Source of the DNA: Azolla caroliniana
Lineage: Eukaryota > Polypodiophyta
Direction of reading: 5' to 3'
NCBI GenBank assembly: GCA_043228905.1
Contig: JBHGNT010000006.1
Span: 10,230,001 to 10,294,000, forward strand
Length of the DNA: 64,000 nucleotides
Each line of letters starts with the position of its first letter. Positions within the stretch are counted from its first letter, which is position 1. The notes beneath the pieces were generated by a model, which ran no database searches, was not told where the DNA came from, and was given only the letters and a program-made list of their open reading frames with translations. A program made the translations under genes and the position numbers. This document shows positions 13,283 to 25,600 of the stretch, piece by piece.

Positions 13283-13712
13283 TTATGTGTACATAACATA
13301 TTCCCCTACTTCAAAAGATTGCACTCTTGCAATATAAAGTGAGGAATTGTGCCTTAAGAGTATGCTCGCATTCCCATGTGGCATCATCAATAGGTGTATC
13401 CATCCAGTTGATCTTGAATAGCTTAATCTCTTTAGAATGTAAAAGTTTAGTACGAGAATCAAGAATTCGTTTAGGAACATGAGGTTTGTAAGAAAAATTT
13501 AATGTTACAAGATCTTCGATTGTGATGGTGTTATCCCTAAAGCCTAAAAATGGTTTTAGACGACTGGTGTGAAAAAACATGATGAATACCAACGTTACGG
13601 GGTAAGGCAAGGTGATAAGCAGATGATCCAACTCGCTTAAGGATTTCAAATGGGTCACAATATCGTGGGGTTAACTTAGCGCACTTGCCTATAGACAATG
13701 ACGTAGAGTCGA
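13283..13712 (-). pseudogene. Gypsy chromodomain integrase C-terminus, fragment
   Basis: On the minus strand, from 13712 downwards, two frames together show the C-terminal part of a Gypsy integrase. First comes a stretch with the GKCAKL..RY..PFEILKRVG signature and an AYxLALP...IHHVF core. After a frameshift there follows a chromodomain-like end (PKRILDSR, then WMDTPIDDATWE). Only about 430 bp remain and no LTRs were found. The fragment is cut at 13712, where the LTR of element A seems to begin. Family assignment to chromodomain-bearing Gypsy is good; it is certainly non-functional. Confidence 0.7.
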
Positions 13713-14244
13713 TGTTAGTCGGTCAACTACCAGAGTCGGAGTCGACAAGGTTAGGAGTTGAACAAGTATGAAAGTGTCGGAGTCGGATCGATGAGTTAGA
13801 AATGAATTAATATATATTTTTCCAAGTAGGAAAAATAGTAGAGTTACTTACAAAAGTTTTGTTGTAGTCTTGCCAAACACGGCAAGTGTAAATCTTGAAG
13901 AGAGACTCTTGGATCACCTATAAAAAGGGACCGAGAGCATTGTAATCCTCTCATTCTATTTTTTTAATGAATATAAGCTAGTAATTAGAGTATATCTCTG
14001 CCAATTGTATTCTTACTATTCGGTATTGCTATCTGTGTTGAAATCTGATCCAGTGTCTACTAATTAATTATATTAAGAATAATAGTTGATCACGGCTACT
14101 AAGTAAATAGAATAGGGCTCTGTAGAACAAGTGTAAGCATAGACTGTTACTAGTCATCCAATTTCCCACCACAATCATCTTGATAGAACGTTCGACCTAT
14201 TGTGCTTGTCGGTTACAACAGTCGGTTGTTGGCAAATCAACACA
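13713..14244 (+). repeat. Probable 5' LTR of element A
   Basis: It begins TGTTAGTCGG and ends AATCAACACA just before a primer-site-like TTTTGGCACGCCC. A TATA-like cctataaaaag lies near 13918, and a poorly conserved block resembles the LTR of B around its TATA box. With no second copy present, the left boundary is a guess. Confidence 0.45.
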
Positions 14245-15820
14245 ATATTTTGGCACGCCCGGTTACATCTGCTATAGGTAGCGATCAAGGGGAATGGATG
14301 TCGTCTAGTCCGGATACATTTGCAGGCCGAAAAAGACCACACACACTATCGAAGACTCAACATGTAGCAGGTGGGAGTGTTGACGATTCAATACCTATCA
14401 ATCAGACTCAACAAGAAGTTGAGGGGGAGTGGAGTGCAATTCCTGATTTAATTGATAGTCATTCGAACGAGGAGTAGTCCGAACATAGTTCTTTTTATGA
14501 CATTTGGGAATAGGACAATATGCCTTACCCTTACTCAAAGTATTGGAATGGAGCCGATGAGGAAGCGCATGTGTGTGATTTTCGGACGACATGGGAGGTG
14601 AACCATGTGGCACAACGACTGTCAACTGCAGCCAAAGAAAAATAAAAAATCGTTGAGTTCGTATTATCGCTTGATAGTCTGTCAACGAATTGGTATGCCC
14701 AGAACAAGCCAAAGGCGTTGGACTCATTCGAACAATTAACTGCAAAGTTTACCCAATTATTTCATCGATAGATCCCACTGATGGATCTAATTAACCAATT
14801 TTATGCAGCATATTAGGAGCCTCATGAAACGGTGTCAAAATTCGTGATTCGGTTTCAAAATTTACAACTCCGGATTTCACGACTGATTCTAGAAGAAGAG
14901 CTCAAGGATATCCTTTTGGAAGCAATACGTGAGCCTCTTTGAACAACTATAGTGTGGCTCAATTTTCGGAATCATAAAGCTTTAGCAATGGATCATACTA
15001 ATAATAGTATGAATATGTCAGCATTACATAGAAATTTACCGAGCTACGGTTCCGACAAGCGGTGCAATGTACCACTTGTCTCAACACTGGGCATTCAATG
15101 ATGGAATGCAATTTATGTACTCATTGTACGATTTGCCATTCCAAGGTTCATTCAGTTGATCAATGTAAGTTTAATTTGCTTAACAAGACAGTCGTACCAG
15201 TTCGACAGATTCACCTTGAGAATAATGTCCATGAGGATTGGAATCGGTCCGGGCATTAGTCGCAAGAAGATGATTGATCAAGATATGATGATCAGTATCA
15301 ATTAGAGCGATGCGATGATAGCCACAAAAATGAGATTCGCAAGGATGATAATCGGAGAGATGATTATCAACGCGATGACTATCGGTGTGATGACCAATAT
15401 AATGGATATCGTCAGGAAGATGATCGACATGATAACTATCAACGTGATAGTCGGAACAATAATGAACGGAATTACTCACCCCGTTGGGATAGTAATAATC
15501 GGCAACCTTATAGGGGTGGTCAATATCAAGACGATAGAAGGTCCACTAATCACAGAAGTAATGATGAAAATCACCCATCAAATCGTCGATTCAATGATAA
15601 CCGGAAGTCGAAAGGATCTTGACGATTCCAACACACTCCTAGGGACAAGAATCTCAAGATGCTTGTCAACCTCAATATGAACCTGGTGAGTCGAGTGGTT
15701 CATCGGTGCCAACTTGTTACATTTGCCGAAAGGATGGCCACTATGCTAACCAATGGCCAACAAAAGATAAAGGCAAAGCACCAGCGGTTAATATGGTCAT
15801 GTTGGAGATACAACATGTAA
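14245..15820 (+). pseudogene. Gag of Gypsy element A, broken
   Basis: Reading frames from 14202 on match the gag of element B piece by piece. A capsid-like region (about 14530-15000) is cut by several stops. Two zinc knuckles follow (CTTCLNTGHSMMEC at about 15065, CTICHSKVHSVDQC at about 15126), then an Asp/Arg/Asn-rich hinge and a third, damaged knuckle (CYICRKDGHYANQW, about 15718). Three zinc knuckles in one gag is more than the usual one. The sequence departs from B after about 15820. Non-functional. Confidence 0.75.
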
Positions 15821-16062
15821 CCTTTTATTTTTCTGTAACACTTTTATTACTAGTGGGAAACCTCAAAGTGAGGTGAAAACCCACAAAAAATAAAGAAAAA
15901 ATACAAGTGTCGATTAGACACTAAAGAGCTTAAAAGCACTCAAAGTAAAGATTGTAAATTTGCATCGTGATGTCTCTAGGAAATTTACAAAATACTTTGC
16001 AGGTGGTTTGAGATTTTCATCAACAGTATCCCCTTAAGCCAATGACTGGTTTGGGAAGACGG

Positions 16063-16470
16063 CGTAAAAGGGGGGGATAATATCACATTCTAGACTCGAA
16101 CCTCTGACTTTTAACACACACAGTACATTTGTGTTGTGTTAACCATATGGAAACTCTTGTGAACTATCCATATTTGATTGTATATATTGTAGAGTCTAGT
16201 GCATAGTACATTCGAAATATTCTAGTCGTTAGTATATTATAGAATTATTCTGTGGTATATTCTAAAAGGGTATATTCTTGAGATATTTCTCGAGTATATT
16301 CTAGAGATATTCAATCTCGGAAATTGTATAAATACTTGTAACATCCTTGGTCCCTTTCAAGGGATTCAAACTCAGTCATTGACACATCAATCTAGTATTC
16401 TCGTTTCGCCTCATCTTTGTCTCCTTGATCTTTATTTCTGTCTTCATGACCGCATGTTGCTCATAACATC
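16063..16470 (+). repeat. Purine tract and LTR-like remnant
   Basis: A polypurine tract with a run of G (about 16065-16078) is followed by TATCACATTCTAGACTC. The layout resembles the 3' end of element C, where a similar G-rich tract precedes TGTCATGATATGG. A TATA-like tataaatac follows at about 16327. It may be the decayed 3' LTR of a chromovirus-like element; no partner LTR was found. Confidence 0.35.
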
Positions 16471-16543
16471 TAGAGTTCCTAGCCTCGTCCCATCTAGCTC
16501 CAAGTTCATCCGTCGCTCGTAGCCCCATCATCTGTGCTCCGCC

Positions 16544-16925
16544 CTAGTCTGCACTCAGTGTGTCCTTGACAGTCTCTAAGTTGTAGACAATCAAATAGAG
16601 ATTGCTAGAGGGATTGCTTAAAGAAGCTAACTTCATGTAGTTGGTTTCCATCAAATACCTTATTATTGCAGGTTGTCCAAATGATCCAGAGTGCCCAAAA
16701 TCGTGTCCATTGGAGAAAATAGGCATTGTTGGATAGGGCGCACGTAATTTGTCCAAATATCCAAAAGTGTTTGCCAAACCTTCGGCCAGGAAATTTGTGA
16801 TAAAGAGATGCACTTAGTCTTTGTACAAATGTTCTGGTGAATGAGCAAGTCCATAATAAGTGTGGCACCGTTTCCAATCATCTACCACATCTTGCACAAT
16901 ACGGTGAGGCTATCAATCTCTTTTG
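16544..16925 (-). pseudogene. LINE reverse-transcriptase C-terminus (zf-RVT-like) fragment
   Basis: On the minus strand the sequence reads CARCG, a stop, then ETVPHLLWTCSF and later a WALWIIWTTCNNKVF core. This C..C...H...C spacing with a downstream Trp-rich helix is the zinc-binding domain found at the end of plant LINE reverse transcriptases (zf-RVT). Only about 120 codons remain, with in-frame stops. It lies antisense inside element A. Confidence 0.7.
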
Positions 16926-17056
16926 ACGATTCGACCCAATCAGGAGCACACCCAATAGGCATCTCCATAGGAATACCTGTTGCTTAAGTGGAAGACCAGA
17001 GCTCCATAAGCTTGGAAGCTTGGAAGCTTGTAAGCTTGTAAGCACGGTATGACCAC

Positions 17057-18969
17057 TTGGTCTACTTCGACAAACTTCGACAATTAGATATTATTATAGG
17101 AGGCCACACTTTTAAAATTTCAACAATGGTGCTTAATCTAGATGCACCCGATGCATATCCATTGTTATTAGGTCGACCTTGGCTAAAAACTACTAACATT
17201 AAACAAAATTGGAACAAGAACACTTTGACATTCCGAAAGGGTAAGAACAATATTTGGTTGTCGACACAAGAAAAGGTCAACATGACCCGGCAATGTTTAC
17301 CAATCCCATGCCGAAGCAGTAAGCATGATGGAAGGGTTGGATGATGCTGAAGAAGAACAATACTTTGAGGATAATCCAAAAATTATTCCACTATTCGAAG
17401 TTGACATCATGCAAACACTCACGCCATATTTCAGTGAGGACGCAAAAGAACAAGAGATTCTTGTCGACGACAAAACAATGAACGACCCCAACATGAAGCT
17501 ACGGAAAGGGAGATGCAAGTATCCCAGAGAGTTCAGGCATTGGCATTAGAAGAATTAAATTTAGTCGAGAAGGATGTTGAACCAAAGATGATTTTGATCA
17601 CCAAGGAAATGGAGTTAGCTGAAAAGGCTAAGAGGACTGACCTATTATGACAGTATAAAGATGTGTTTGCATGGTCATTTGAAGATATGAAGGGGTTAGA
17701 TCCAATGTTTTGTCATCATCAAATCAATTTACATAGAGATGTGAAGGTGGTACAACATCGATACAGATTGAATCCGAATTATGTAGTTAAAGTGAAAGAG
17801 GAAATCAAGAAACTACTCAGGGTCGACTTCGGTCGTCTAGTAAAAAAGGCAACTTGGTTAAGTCCAATAGTTGTTGTACCCGAGAAAAACGGAAAGATTA
17901 GGGTCTGTGTCAATTACAGAAAACTAAACGCGGCCACGGTAACGAATGGTTTTCCATTACCATTTACTAGCGGAATTCTAGATCCAGTGGTAGGCCACAA
18001 AATATACAGTTTTCTAGATGGTTTTAGTGGCTATAATCAGGTTTAGATGCACCCAGATGATCAGGAAAAGATAGCATTCATCACCGAATGGGGAGTATTC
18101 ATAGCAGTAGTCATGATGTTCGGCTTAAAAACAGCTCTGACAACATTTCAAAGAGTAATTCAAGAAATTTTTATAGATTTTGCAGTATACAACAGAAAAG
18201 TCAATCACATGGAACATCTTTGACTATGTTTGGGATGGTTGACAAGGACAACTTAGTCTCAATCTTGCTAAATGTGCATTCGGAGTGACGAGCGGTACGC
18301 TGCTCAGCCATATTGTCAGTCGGGAAGGTATTGCAAACGATCGTAACAAGGTGAAGGCAATAATGGACACTCCGCCTCTAACAAATGGCAAAGCCCTCAG
18401 TCGATTCTTGGGCCAGATCAGATGGCACAGTCGGATGATTTGGTATTTAGCCTATGTGGCGACACATATGGTCGTTCATAAAGTGCCTTTTCAATGGATG
18501 ACAACTGACTAGGTTGCATGTGACTGTCTAAAGAAGATGCTAACTAAGGTTTCGGCCGCCCAACCTCCCGATTGGGAGAAAGATTTTCATGTCTTTGTCA
18601 ATGCATCAGATGTAGCAATTGGAAGTTCTTTAATGGAGCTAACGGAACCGAATTGGTACAAGCTAGTGTACTACACGAGTCGAAAGTTATCAACAACCGA
18701 ACGTGAGGCTCTCGACATGATATACACCGTTAATAAATTCCGACATTACTTGTTTGGTCGGAAATTCACATTCCATGTCGATCATTCGGCATTATTCTAC
18801 TTGGTGTCGAAACAGGAATTAACAGGAAAAATAGCCAGATGGACATTGTTGCTACAAGAATTTGAATTCGACATAATTCACCGACCAGGGGTGCAACATG
18901 CAGTCACCGACTATCTGAGTCGACTGGAATCGGGAGAGTCAGGTGCAGGAGTAAAGGATGATTTTCCCA
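17057..18969 (+). pseudogene. Protease tail, RT and RNase H of Gypsy element A
   Basis: The sequence resumes in the end of the protease (IIGGHTFKIS...PLLLGRPWLKT). The RT follows from about 17660 (FAWSFEDM...VVPEKNGKIRVCVNYRKLNA) and RNase H from about 18580 (VFVNASDVAIGSSL...FHVDHSALFYLVSK). Stops include a TAG at 18043-18045 and a frameshift near 18220. The catalytic Asp-Asp region of the RT is deleted or garbled compared with FLDD in B. Non-functional. The frame runs directly into the point where the solo LTR has inserted. Confidence 0.8.
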
Positions 18970-18973
18970 ACGC

Positions 18974-20148
18974 TGTCATGAAGATTTTCGGCAATGGTGT
19001 GAAAATCAAATAAAACGTACGAAATCGAGTGTGATTCATATAAAACAATAATGGTGAAGATACTAATTTAAGTATGTTTAATATCTTAGTACAAAAAGAT
19101 GGAGGTCTTTAAGAGCTTTCAAATGTGCTTTACAACATAAAAAACGGACAGTGACAAGTTATGTGGGAGTGAAGTATGAGAAGGAAGAAGAGAAAAATAA
19201 AACTATGAGATATCCCACATAGACAGGAAATAAGGATCTCACCATATATAAGGTAGAGCAAAAGCTATTATCTTTGTGTCTATGTGTGGAGCATCGAGAG
19301 TTCAAGGTGACTTGAACTAAGTTATTGGATGGATGGGTGTGGCCTAGCTACTTGCAAAGGTTTTGCCCAACCAAAATCGGACCGACAACGTAATCGGCAT
19401 CTGGCAACGAAACCCGAACTCGGTGACCAAATGGTAACCGACATCTGGGATTCGGTGACCGAATGGTAATCAGCATCCGGCAACCAGTGATCGAACCGGA
19501 ATCCGGCAACCGACGATAACCGGCGGCAATCCGGCGGCATCCAGCGAACCAGATAAATATAAAAATAAATATACATATATATATACAAGGAGTGCAAGTG
19601 TGGATTTGAACATTACACCTCCAAGTTGAGAGTCTATAAGCTTACCACTAAGCCAAAACATTTTCTTAAAATAATATTTTTATCATTATAAGTTTACATG
19701 TAAATTTCTCATACATGAGAGCTATAATTAGTGACGTGGTTATCATGCACCACATGTAATACATGAGCGCCAAATGGCAAACATGCATTTTATGCATGTC
19801 TTGAACCCTCAAATGCATGAGGGCATCTATAAAAGAGGGGATCAAAAAGATCAAAGGGGGATTTTGTAATGTAAAATTCTTATCAAGAGCTTTGTACTTT
19901 ATATCAAAATTAATATTAAAAAGAAAATTCGTTATCCTTTTGATGATATACCTTGTTATTCAAATCTAAAGTCAAGAGTTCAATCTTAATATCTCTCAAT
20001 CTAAAATCAAGCGTTCTATCTTATCTCAATCTCTCTCTCTTTCAATCTCTCCTTTCTCGCTAAAGCTTGTGCCAACTTCAAATCCTTTCGGTCCAGAACC
20101 CGACGGTTCCGCCTCGCAATCCGCGCGTAGTGACAGATCTTCACGACA
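18974..20148 (+). mobile_element. Solo LTR of the E/F Gypsy lineage
   Basis: It starts TGTCATGAAGATTTTCG, one base different from the F LTR start, and ends CACGACA. ACGC flanks both sides (18970-18973 and 20149-20152), a 4-bp target duplication. Removing the LTR and one ACGC makes the frame of element A line up with B across the junction, which confirms the boundaries. Inside, the cgccaaatgg/catgcat region resembles the LTR of E, and an antisense tRNA-like stretch lies at 19591-19660. A CCGGCAACC-rich degenerate array (about 19370-19550) is also present. No internal coding region remains, as expected after LTR-LTR recombination. Confidence 0.85.
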
Positions 20149-21484
20149 ACGCTCAACTCTTTTGAGTTGACACAATGAAGTCCAATGAAATGGATGAAGA
20201 GAAGGCAAATTTATGAATTACAGATATGACAATATATCTTAGTACCGGATTTCCACCAAAAGGAATGACACTTGATGAATGAAAGAGGCTGGTGGTTCGG
20301 AGTCAGAATTTTTGTTTGTTAAATGATGCATTATACCATAAGGGAGTAGATGGCATATGGCAGCGCGTGGTTCGACAATTTGAAAAGGAAGCAATTTTGT
20401 GCGAGGCCCATTGTGGTATTGTCAGAGGACATTATGTTGGGGAAATGGTTGCTAGAAAAAATTGGAATAGTGATCTATAGTGATTGACTACCACAAAGGA
20501 TGCAGTCGACTACTGTCGATAATGCGATTTATGCCAGTGGACCGGACAACCAATCAAAAGAGATCGGATGCCGCACCAACCGGTATTACCATAGGAGCCA
20601 TTTTAGAAATGGGGGCTCGACTTTGTCAGACCATTCAAACAAGCAATCGGTACATAATTGTCGCCACTGACTACTATATGAAGTGGGTCGAAGCCAAAGC
20701 TCTTCGAGATAATACAACAGTGTCAACAACAAAGTTTCTCTATGAAAACATATGGTGTCAATTTGGGTGCCCATTTGAACTAGTAAGTGATCAAGGTACT
20801 CATTTTATAAACAGAATTGTACATGAATTATCAAATTACTATGGCGTCGTACATAAAAAGAGTACTTCGTATTATCCTCAAGCCAATGTGTTGGCCGAAT
20901 AAATTAACAAGACATTACATATGATTTTGAGAAAAATAGTTAAGGAGAATAGAACCGATTGGGATTAGAAGCTGCACAGTGCCTTATGGGCATCCCATAC
21001 TAAGTACAAGAGAATGATGCATTCGGCTTGGAAGCGGTAATGCCAGTGGAATTTCAAGTTCCGACATTGCATGTGCAAATCACCGAACAACTTGACGAAG
21101 AGCAGTCTGAATGGGTTCGGAAGGAACGCTTGTTATAGCTAGAAGAAAGTCGGATCCAAGCCATGTGTAACCTAGAACAGAAGCAGAGACTAACAAAGGG
21201 CATTCGTCGACCGACACTGACAACAGAAAGCAAAAATGTTCAAAGTTGGTAAGCCAATCTTAGTATTCCAAACGAAGATGGGTTCGATGTCGAGTAAACT
21301 CTGAATCCAATGCACCTGTCCTTTTTGGATTGTGGAAAATAAGAATGGTACATTCCAAGTTGGTACATTAGGTGGGGAGATCATGCCGAAATGGGTGAAT
21401 GGATTCCGAATGAAACCTTATCAAGGAGCAATGCCGAAAAATCCATTAGGACTTGAAGTCGAAATCGACAATTTGTCAACCACT
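20149..21484 (+). pseudogene. Integrase of Gypsy element A, broken
   Basis: Starting within the RNase H-integrase linker, the sequence matches the B integrase: ALYHKGVDGIWQR, a zinc-binding region damaged at [10 protein letters not shown], then [17 protein letters not shown] and the YYPQAN.LAE core with a stop after the glutamate. A deletion near 21000 removes part of the core, and the tail (FQTKMGS...GEIMPKWVNGF) shows the usual C-terminal region. Stops include a TAG at the same EPF*KWGLDF position as in B. Non-functional. Confidence 0.75.
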
Positions 21485-22072
21485 TAGTAAAGTCGACAAC
21501 AGGACATTTAAAGTGTAAATAGAAAGAAAAAAAAACTTGGCAAATGTATAATAGAAAAATACTCAAGATTGTTATTCTTACTTCTTGGCACTGTCCATTT
21601 CAAACTATAAATGGATAGGCCAACAAATCATTTAGTATTCATTACGAGTGGTGGATATTAAAGAGCCATTATTAGCCTATAATAATTGTGACGTTTCTGT
21701 ATCATTTGAAAGCCATTAATAGCAGATTCTAATTAAAACTTCTTGTAAAATGGCCCATCTTTTCACAAACACCCCTTCGACTACATTCTGTGTTTCACAA
21801 AAACACTAACGTTTTCACGCGAACAGAACACAAAAAGTATTCTCACAAAAATGTCAAGCTTTCTTTGAACGTAGGAAACAACCACATCAACGCACTCAAG
21901 CATTCATGCTTTCTTTGATAGGCACAAACGACAACAACATCAGTTTGGAAACAACCACAAACGAAAACATGTCAATTCAAGTCTTAGACCGACTACGCCA
22001 ATGGCTAGAATCCAAGGGTTTGTAAGGATATCTCAAGGTCCCAAATGTCGAACCACATCCATAGGGACATGT
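21485..22072 (+). pseudogene. Spacer and start of the third ORF of element A
   Basis: About 480 bp after the integrase show no coding. From the ATG at 21969 a frame begins (LDRLRQWLESKGL, then a stop) that aligns with the N-terminus of the third ORF of element B (AAKKWLRQHRLEGF). It is cut after about 100 bp by the insertion of element C at 22073. The presence in both copies shows that the third ORF is an old part of this family. Confidence 0.6.
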
Positions 22073-22370
22073 TGTCATGATATGGCATGACTCCATGACC
22101 TTATACTACATGGGTCGAGCTCTTGACCATTAGACCATACATTGTAATACATAGAATATTATTTTTATTTATGTTTTATTATAGAAAATCGATGTATATT
22201 CCAGATATCTCTAGAACATTCTAGAAACTTCAGGAGTACTCCTGAGAACACTATAAAAGGAGGCACAAGGCATTATTTCGACAAATTGGTTCAACGACAG
22301 TCTTAAGCGTCCTAGCTACTATTGTATACTCTCTTCACATAATATATATCTTCTATCATCATTCTCTCAC

Positions 22371-22442
<72 letters not shown>

Positions 22443-22540
22443 CTCACTCTTTCCTTCTCTCGAGAGTTCTACACCTCTCTTAGTACTAATCCTCATCTTT
22501 TAGTATTAATTCCTTCTCTTTCTTAGTACTGATCCTGACA
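22073..22540 (+). repeat. 5' LTR of element C
   Basis: TG...CA ends. It contains a TATA-like cactataaaagg (about 22250) and a CT microsatellite of about 68 bp (22374-22441), much longer than in the 3' copy. The sequence after the LTR (gtttgaaccgat) is not a primer site I recognise. Confidence 0.9.
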
Positions 22541-22612
22541 GTTTGAACCGATTTTCCCCCCTCTGTCTCCCTCCCTTCATACTAATCTCTTATTCTTCTT
22601 TCCTCTCATCCC

Positions 22613-25600
22613 ATGGCCACTATTAGTCCTCAAGAATATCAATCTGTTTTCTAGGAGTTGCAATGCTTGAAAGAGAAGTCCCTTGCTTTGGAACAAGAAA
22701 ATCAACGGTTGTTGGGGGATCTTCAACAAATTTCCTTAGAAAAGCAGGAAACGCAACAACAACATGGGGAACTTGCGTTACGCGTGCAACAACTCGAAGC
22801 AACCATCGTAGCGATGCAACAACAAGGACCTGGAACACAAGGGATTCATAAAGAACCAAAGATCGGCCTTCCCGTGAAATTCGATGGAACGCGATCGCAG
22901 TTTAGAGGGTTCCTTAATCAGGTACGACTAGTTATTCAAATGCATCCTTCCCGATATCTCACCGAAGCATCATAAGTGGGTTTAGTAGGCATGTTGTTAA
23001 GTGGCTTAGCGTTGGCATGGTTCACTCCGCTGTTAGAAAAAGAATCTCCATTACTAAACAATTTTGAAGAGTTTATGAGTGACTTTAAAGCCTGTTTTGG
23101 AGATACTGACAACATAAGGACAACAATCAACAAAATCCGACGACTACGTCAAGGCGATCGTCCAGCCTCCGCATACGCTGCAGGTTTTCGTCTACTCACC
23201 TTCGATATCCCCTGGGATGATCAAGCGTTAATGGAGCAATTTCGTTATAGTCTACGTAACGATGTCAATGATTTACTCTTGACCTTTCTCGAAGAACCAA
23301 AGTCTTTAACAGAAGCAATCTCTCGCGCAGTGAGATGCGACAATCGCCTCTTCGAACGATGTTCAAAACGTCAGTTCCAGATGCCAAGGGCAAGATCTGA
23401 GCCTACCTACGCCTCAGTGGTAGTCATATAATGCGCCGCTAGTAAGTACTCCAACTCTGATAGAAATTGATACTACACGTCGTCGTGGACCACTATTAGA
23501 AGAAGAGAAGCAACGACGCTAAGCAAACCGACTATGTCTTTATTGCGGTGGACTAGGGCATATCGCGGTAAACTATCCCCATAGGCCAAGAAGGCAGGTA
23601 AACCAAATAGTTGCTAGTTCTGATTGTACTAAATCCGAGTCTATTTCAATAGGGATATCTAATAGTCCTAATAGTACTAATAGCCCAAATCTAGCGAACA
23701 AATTTGATGTCCTTAGTCAGTTAGAAGAAGAGTTAAACGACTAAGTCCAGCCAAAATAGGAGTTGTTTAGTTGGACAACCCTAGATTTGTGCAGTCCATT
23801 AGTGGTTCAATTTCCTCTAAGCAAGTTAGCAATGTGTTAGTACTAAAAGTACCCCTCCAGTACATGTCTTAGCACTTCTAGATTCTGGAGCTAATTCTTG
23901 CTTCATGCATAAGAACTTTGTCCAAGCTCATCAGATATCTCTCAGAAAACTCCTGTGTCCAACCTCTATAGTAGTCATTGATGGTCGTCCCATTGCTTCC
24001 GGAAATATCATAGAAGAGTCAGAGCCCGTTAATATTGTCCTAGATAATCTAGCATGTGTAGTATCATTTAATATAATTTGCATCCCAGAACACCCCATTG
24101 TTTTAGGATTACCATGGTTCGAATTACATAACCTAGACATAGATTGGAGAACAAGAGAAATCCGGTATCGAAAAACCCGAGCGTCTACTCATGAGATTGC
24201 AACCATTTCGCTACATCAGTTGCGGGAAGAAGGACGCAAGGAAGAAATGTTTCTCTTCGCAATATCAGTAAAGCCCTCAGACACCATCAAAGAGGAGTTC
24301 ACCGTTCAACTTCCAAAGAAGTATCATCATTATGCCGATGTGTTCGATAAAGTACAAGCCAATACGCTTCCTCACCATCGACTATATGATTGCCCCATCG
24401 ATTTACAACCTGGGAAAGAGCCACCATGGGGACCGATCTACAATTTGTCACCAACCGAGCTAGAAGTCCTACGAACCTATATAGAGAAGAATTTGGAAAA
24501 TGGTTTCATTCGGCATTTGAAATCTCCAGCCGGGGCACCCATTTTCTTCGTCAAGAAAAAGGATGGATCACTTCGTCTCGTTGTAGATTACCGTGGCTTG
24601 AATAAGGTTACAATTAGAAATAGGTATGCACTTCCCCTTATCTCAAGTCTTTTAGAACAAATCAATGGTGCAAGGTTCTTCACGAAGATCGACTTATGGG
24701 GGGAGCCTATAACCTCGTACGGATCTGACCAGGAGATGAATGGAAGACCGTGTTTCGCACCAAATATGGGCACTTCGAATATACGGTCATGCTGTTCGGC
24801 CTCACTAATGCGCCAACAGTCTTCCAACACATGGCAAATGATATATTCCGAGATCTCTTGGATGTTTGTTTGATCATCTATTTGGATGATCTACTGGTTT
24901 ATTCGAAGACCCAAGAAGAGCATGATTCTCATGTACTGATAGTACTAAAACGACTTCGAGAACATGGTCTTTATGCAAAGCTAGAAAAATGTAGTTTTGG
25001 GTGCAACCAGGTGGAATTTTTGGGCTATGTCATTTCCTCGAAAGGCATCTCCATGGACCCAGCTAAGGACAAAACTGTGGTAGAGTGGCAAACTCCACGT
25101 TCGGTGCGAGATGTGCAATGCTTTTTAGGCTTTGCCAATTTTTACCGTAAGTTCATATAGGATTACTCAAAGCTCGTTTTGCCTCTCACACAGCTAACCA
25201 GGAAGGGACAATTGTTCGTTTGGTCTGAAGAAGTGGACATGGCTTTCGAGAGTCTTAAAAAGGCATTTACATCAGCTCCAATTCTAGTTCATGTCGATCC
25301 GGAAAAACCATTCATTATCGAAGTTGATGCATTGGATTTCGCATTGGGGAGCATTCTGTCACAACGGGGTAATGATGAGAAGCTACATCTTGTGGCTTTT
25401 CACTCACGCAAGTTTGACGCCGCCGAAATCAACTATGAAATTCATGATAAGGAGCTATTGGCAATAGTGGACTCTTTTACGCAATGGAGGCTATTTCTAG
25501 AGGGATCCTCTCATCAAGTAACCGTATTCAGTGACCACAAAAACCTTGCCTACTTTCAGGACGCTCGTGTGTTAAATCGACGTCAAGCTCGGTGGGCCCA

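Larger units (their letters stand above)
15821..17050. other. Foreign block replacing the gag-protease junction of A
   Basis: Compared with B, the end of gag and most of the protease are missing here and unrelated sequence takes their place. The block holds a purine tract followed by LTR-like sequence (from about 16063), an antisense LINE fragment (about 16544-16925) and a small 9-bp tandem repeat (AGCTTGGAA/AGCTTGTAA, about 17009-17044). Because coding of B is lost between the two edges, this is a replacement or insertion-deletion and not a clean insertion. Confidence 0.6.
13713..22072 (+). mobile_element. Gypsy element A, decayed, interrupted three times
   Basis: Gag, protease, RT, RNase H, integrase and the start of a third ORF occur in the usual Ty3/Gypsy order. 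All show counterparts in element B (34.6-56.8 kb). The copy carries many stop codons and frameshifts. It is interrupted by a replaced block (about 15821-17050), a solo LTR (18974-20148) and element C (from 22073). No 3' LTR was found, and the sequence after C does not resume recognisable coding of A, so A was probably truncated before C inserted. Confidence 0.8.
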
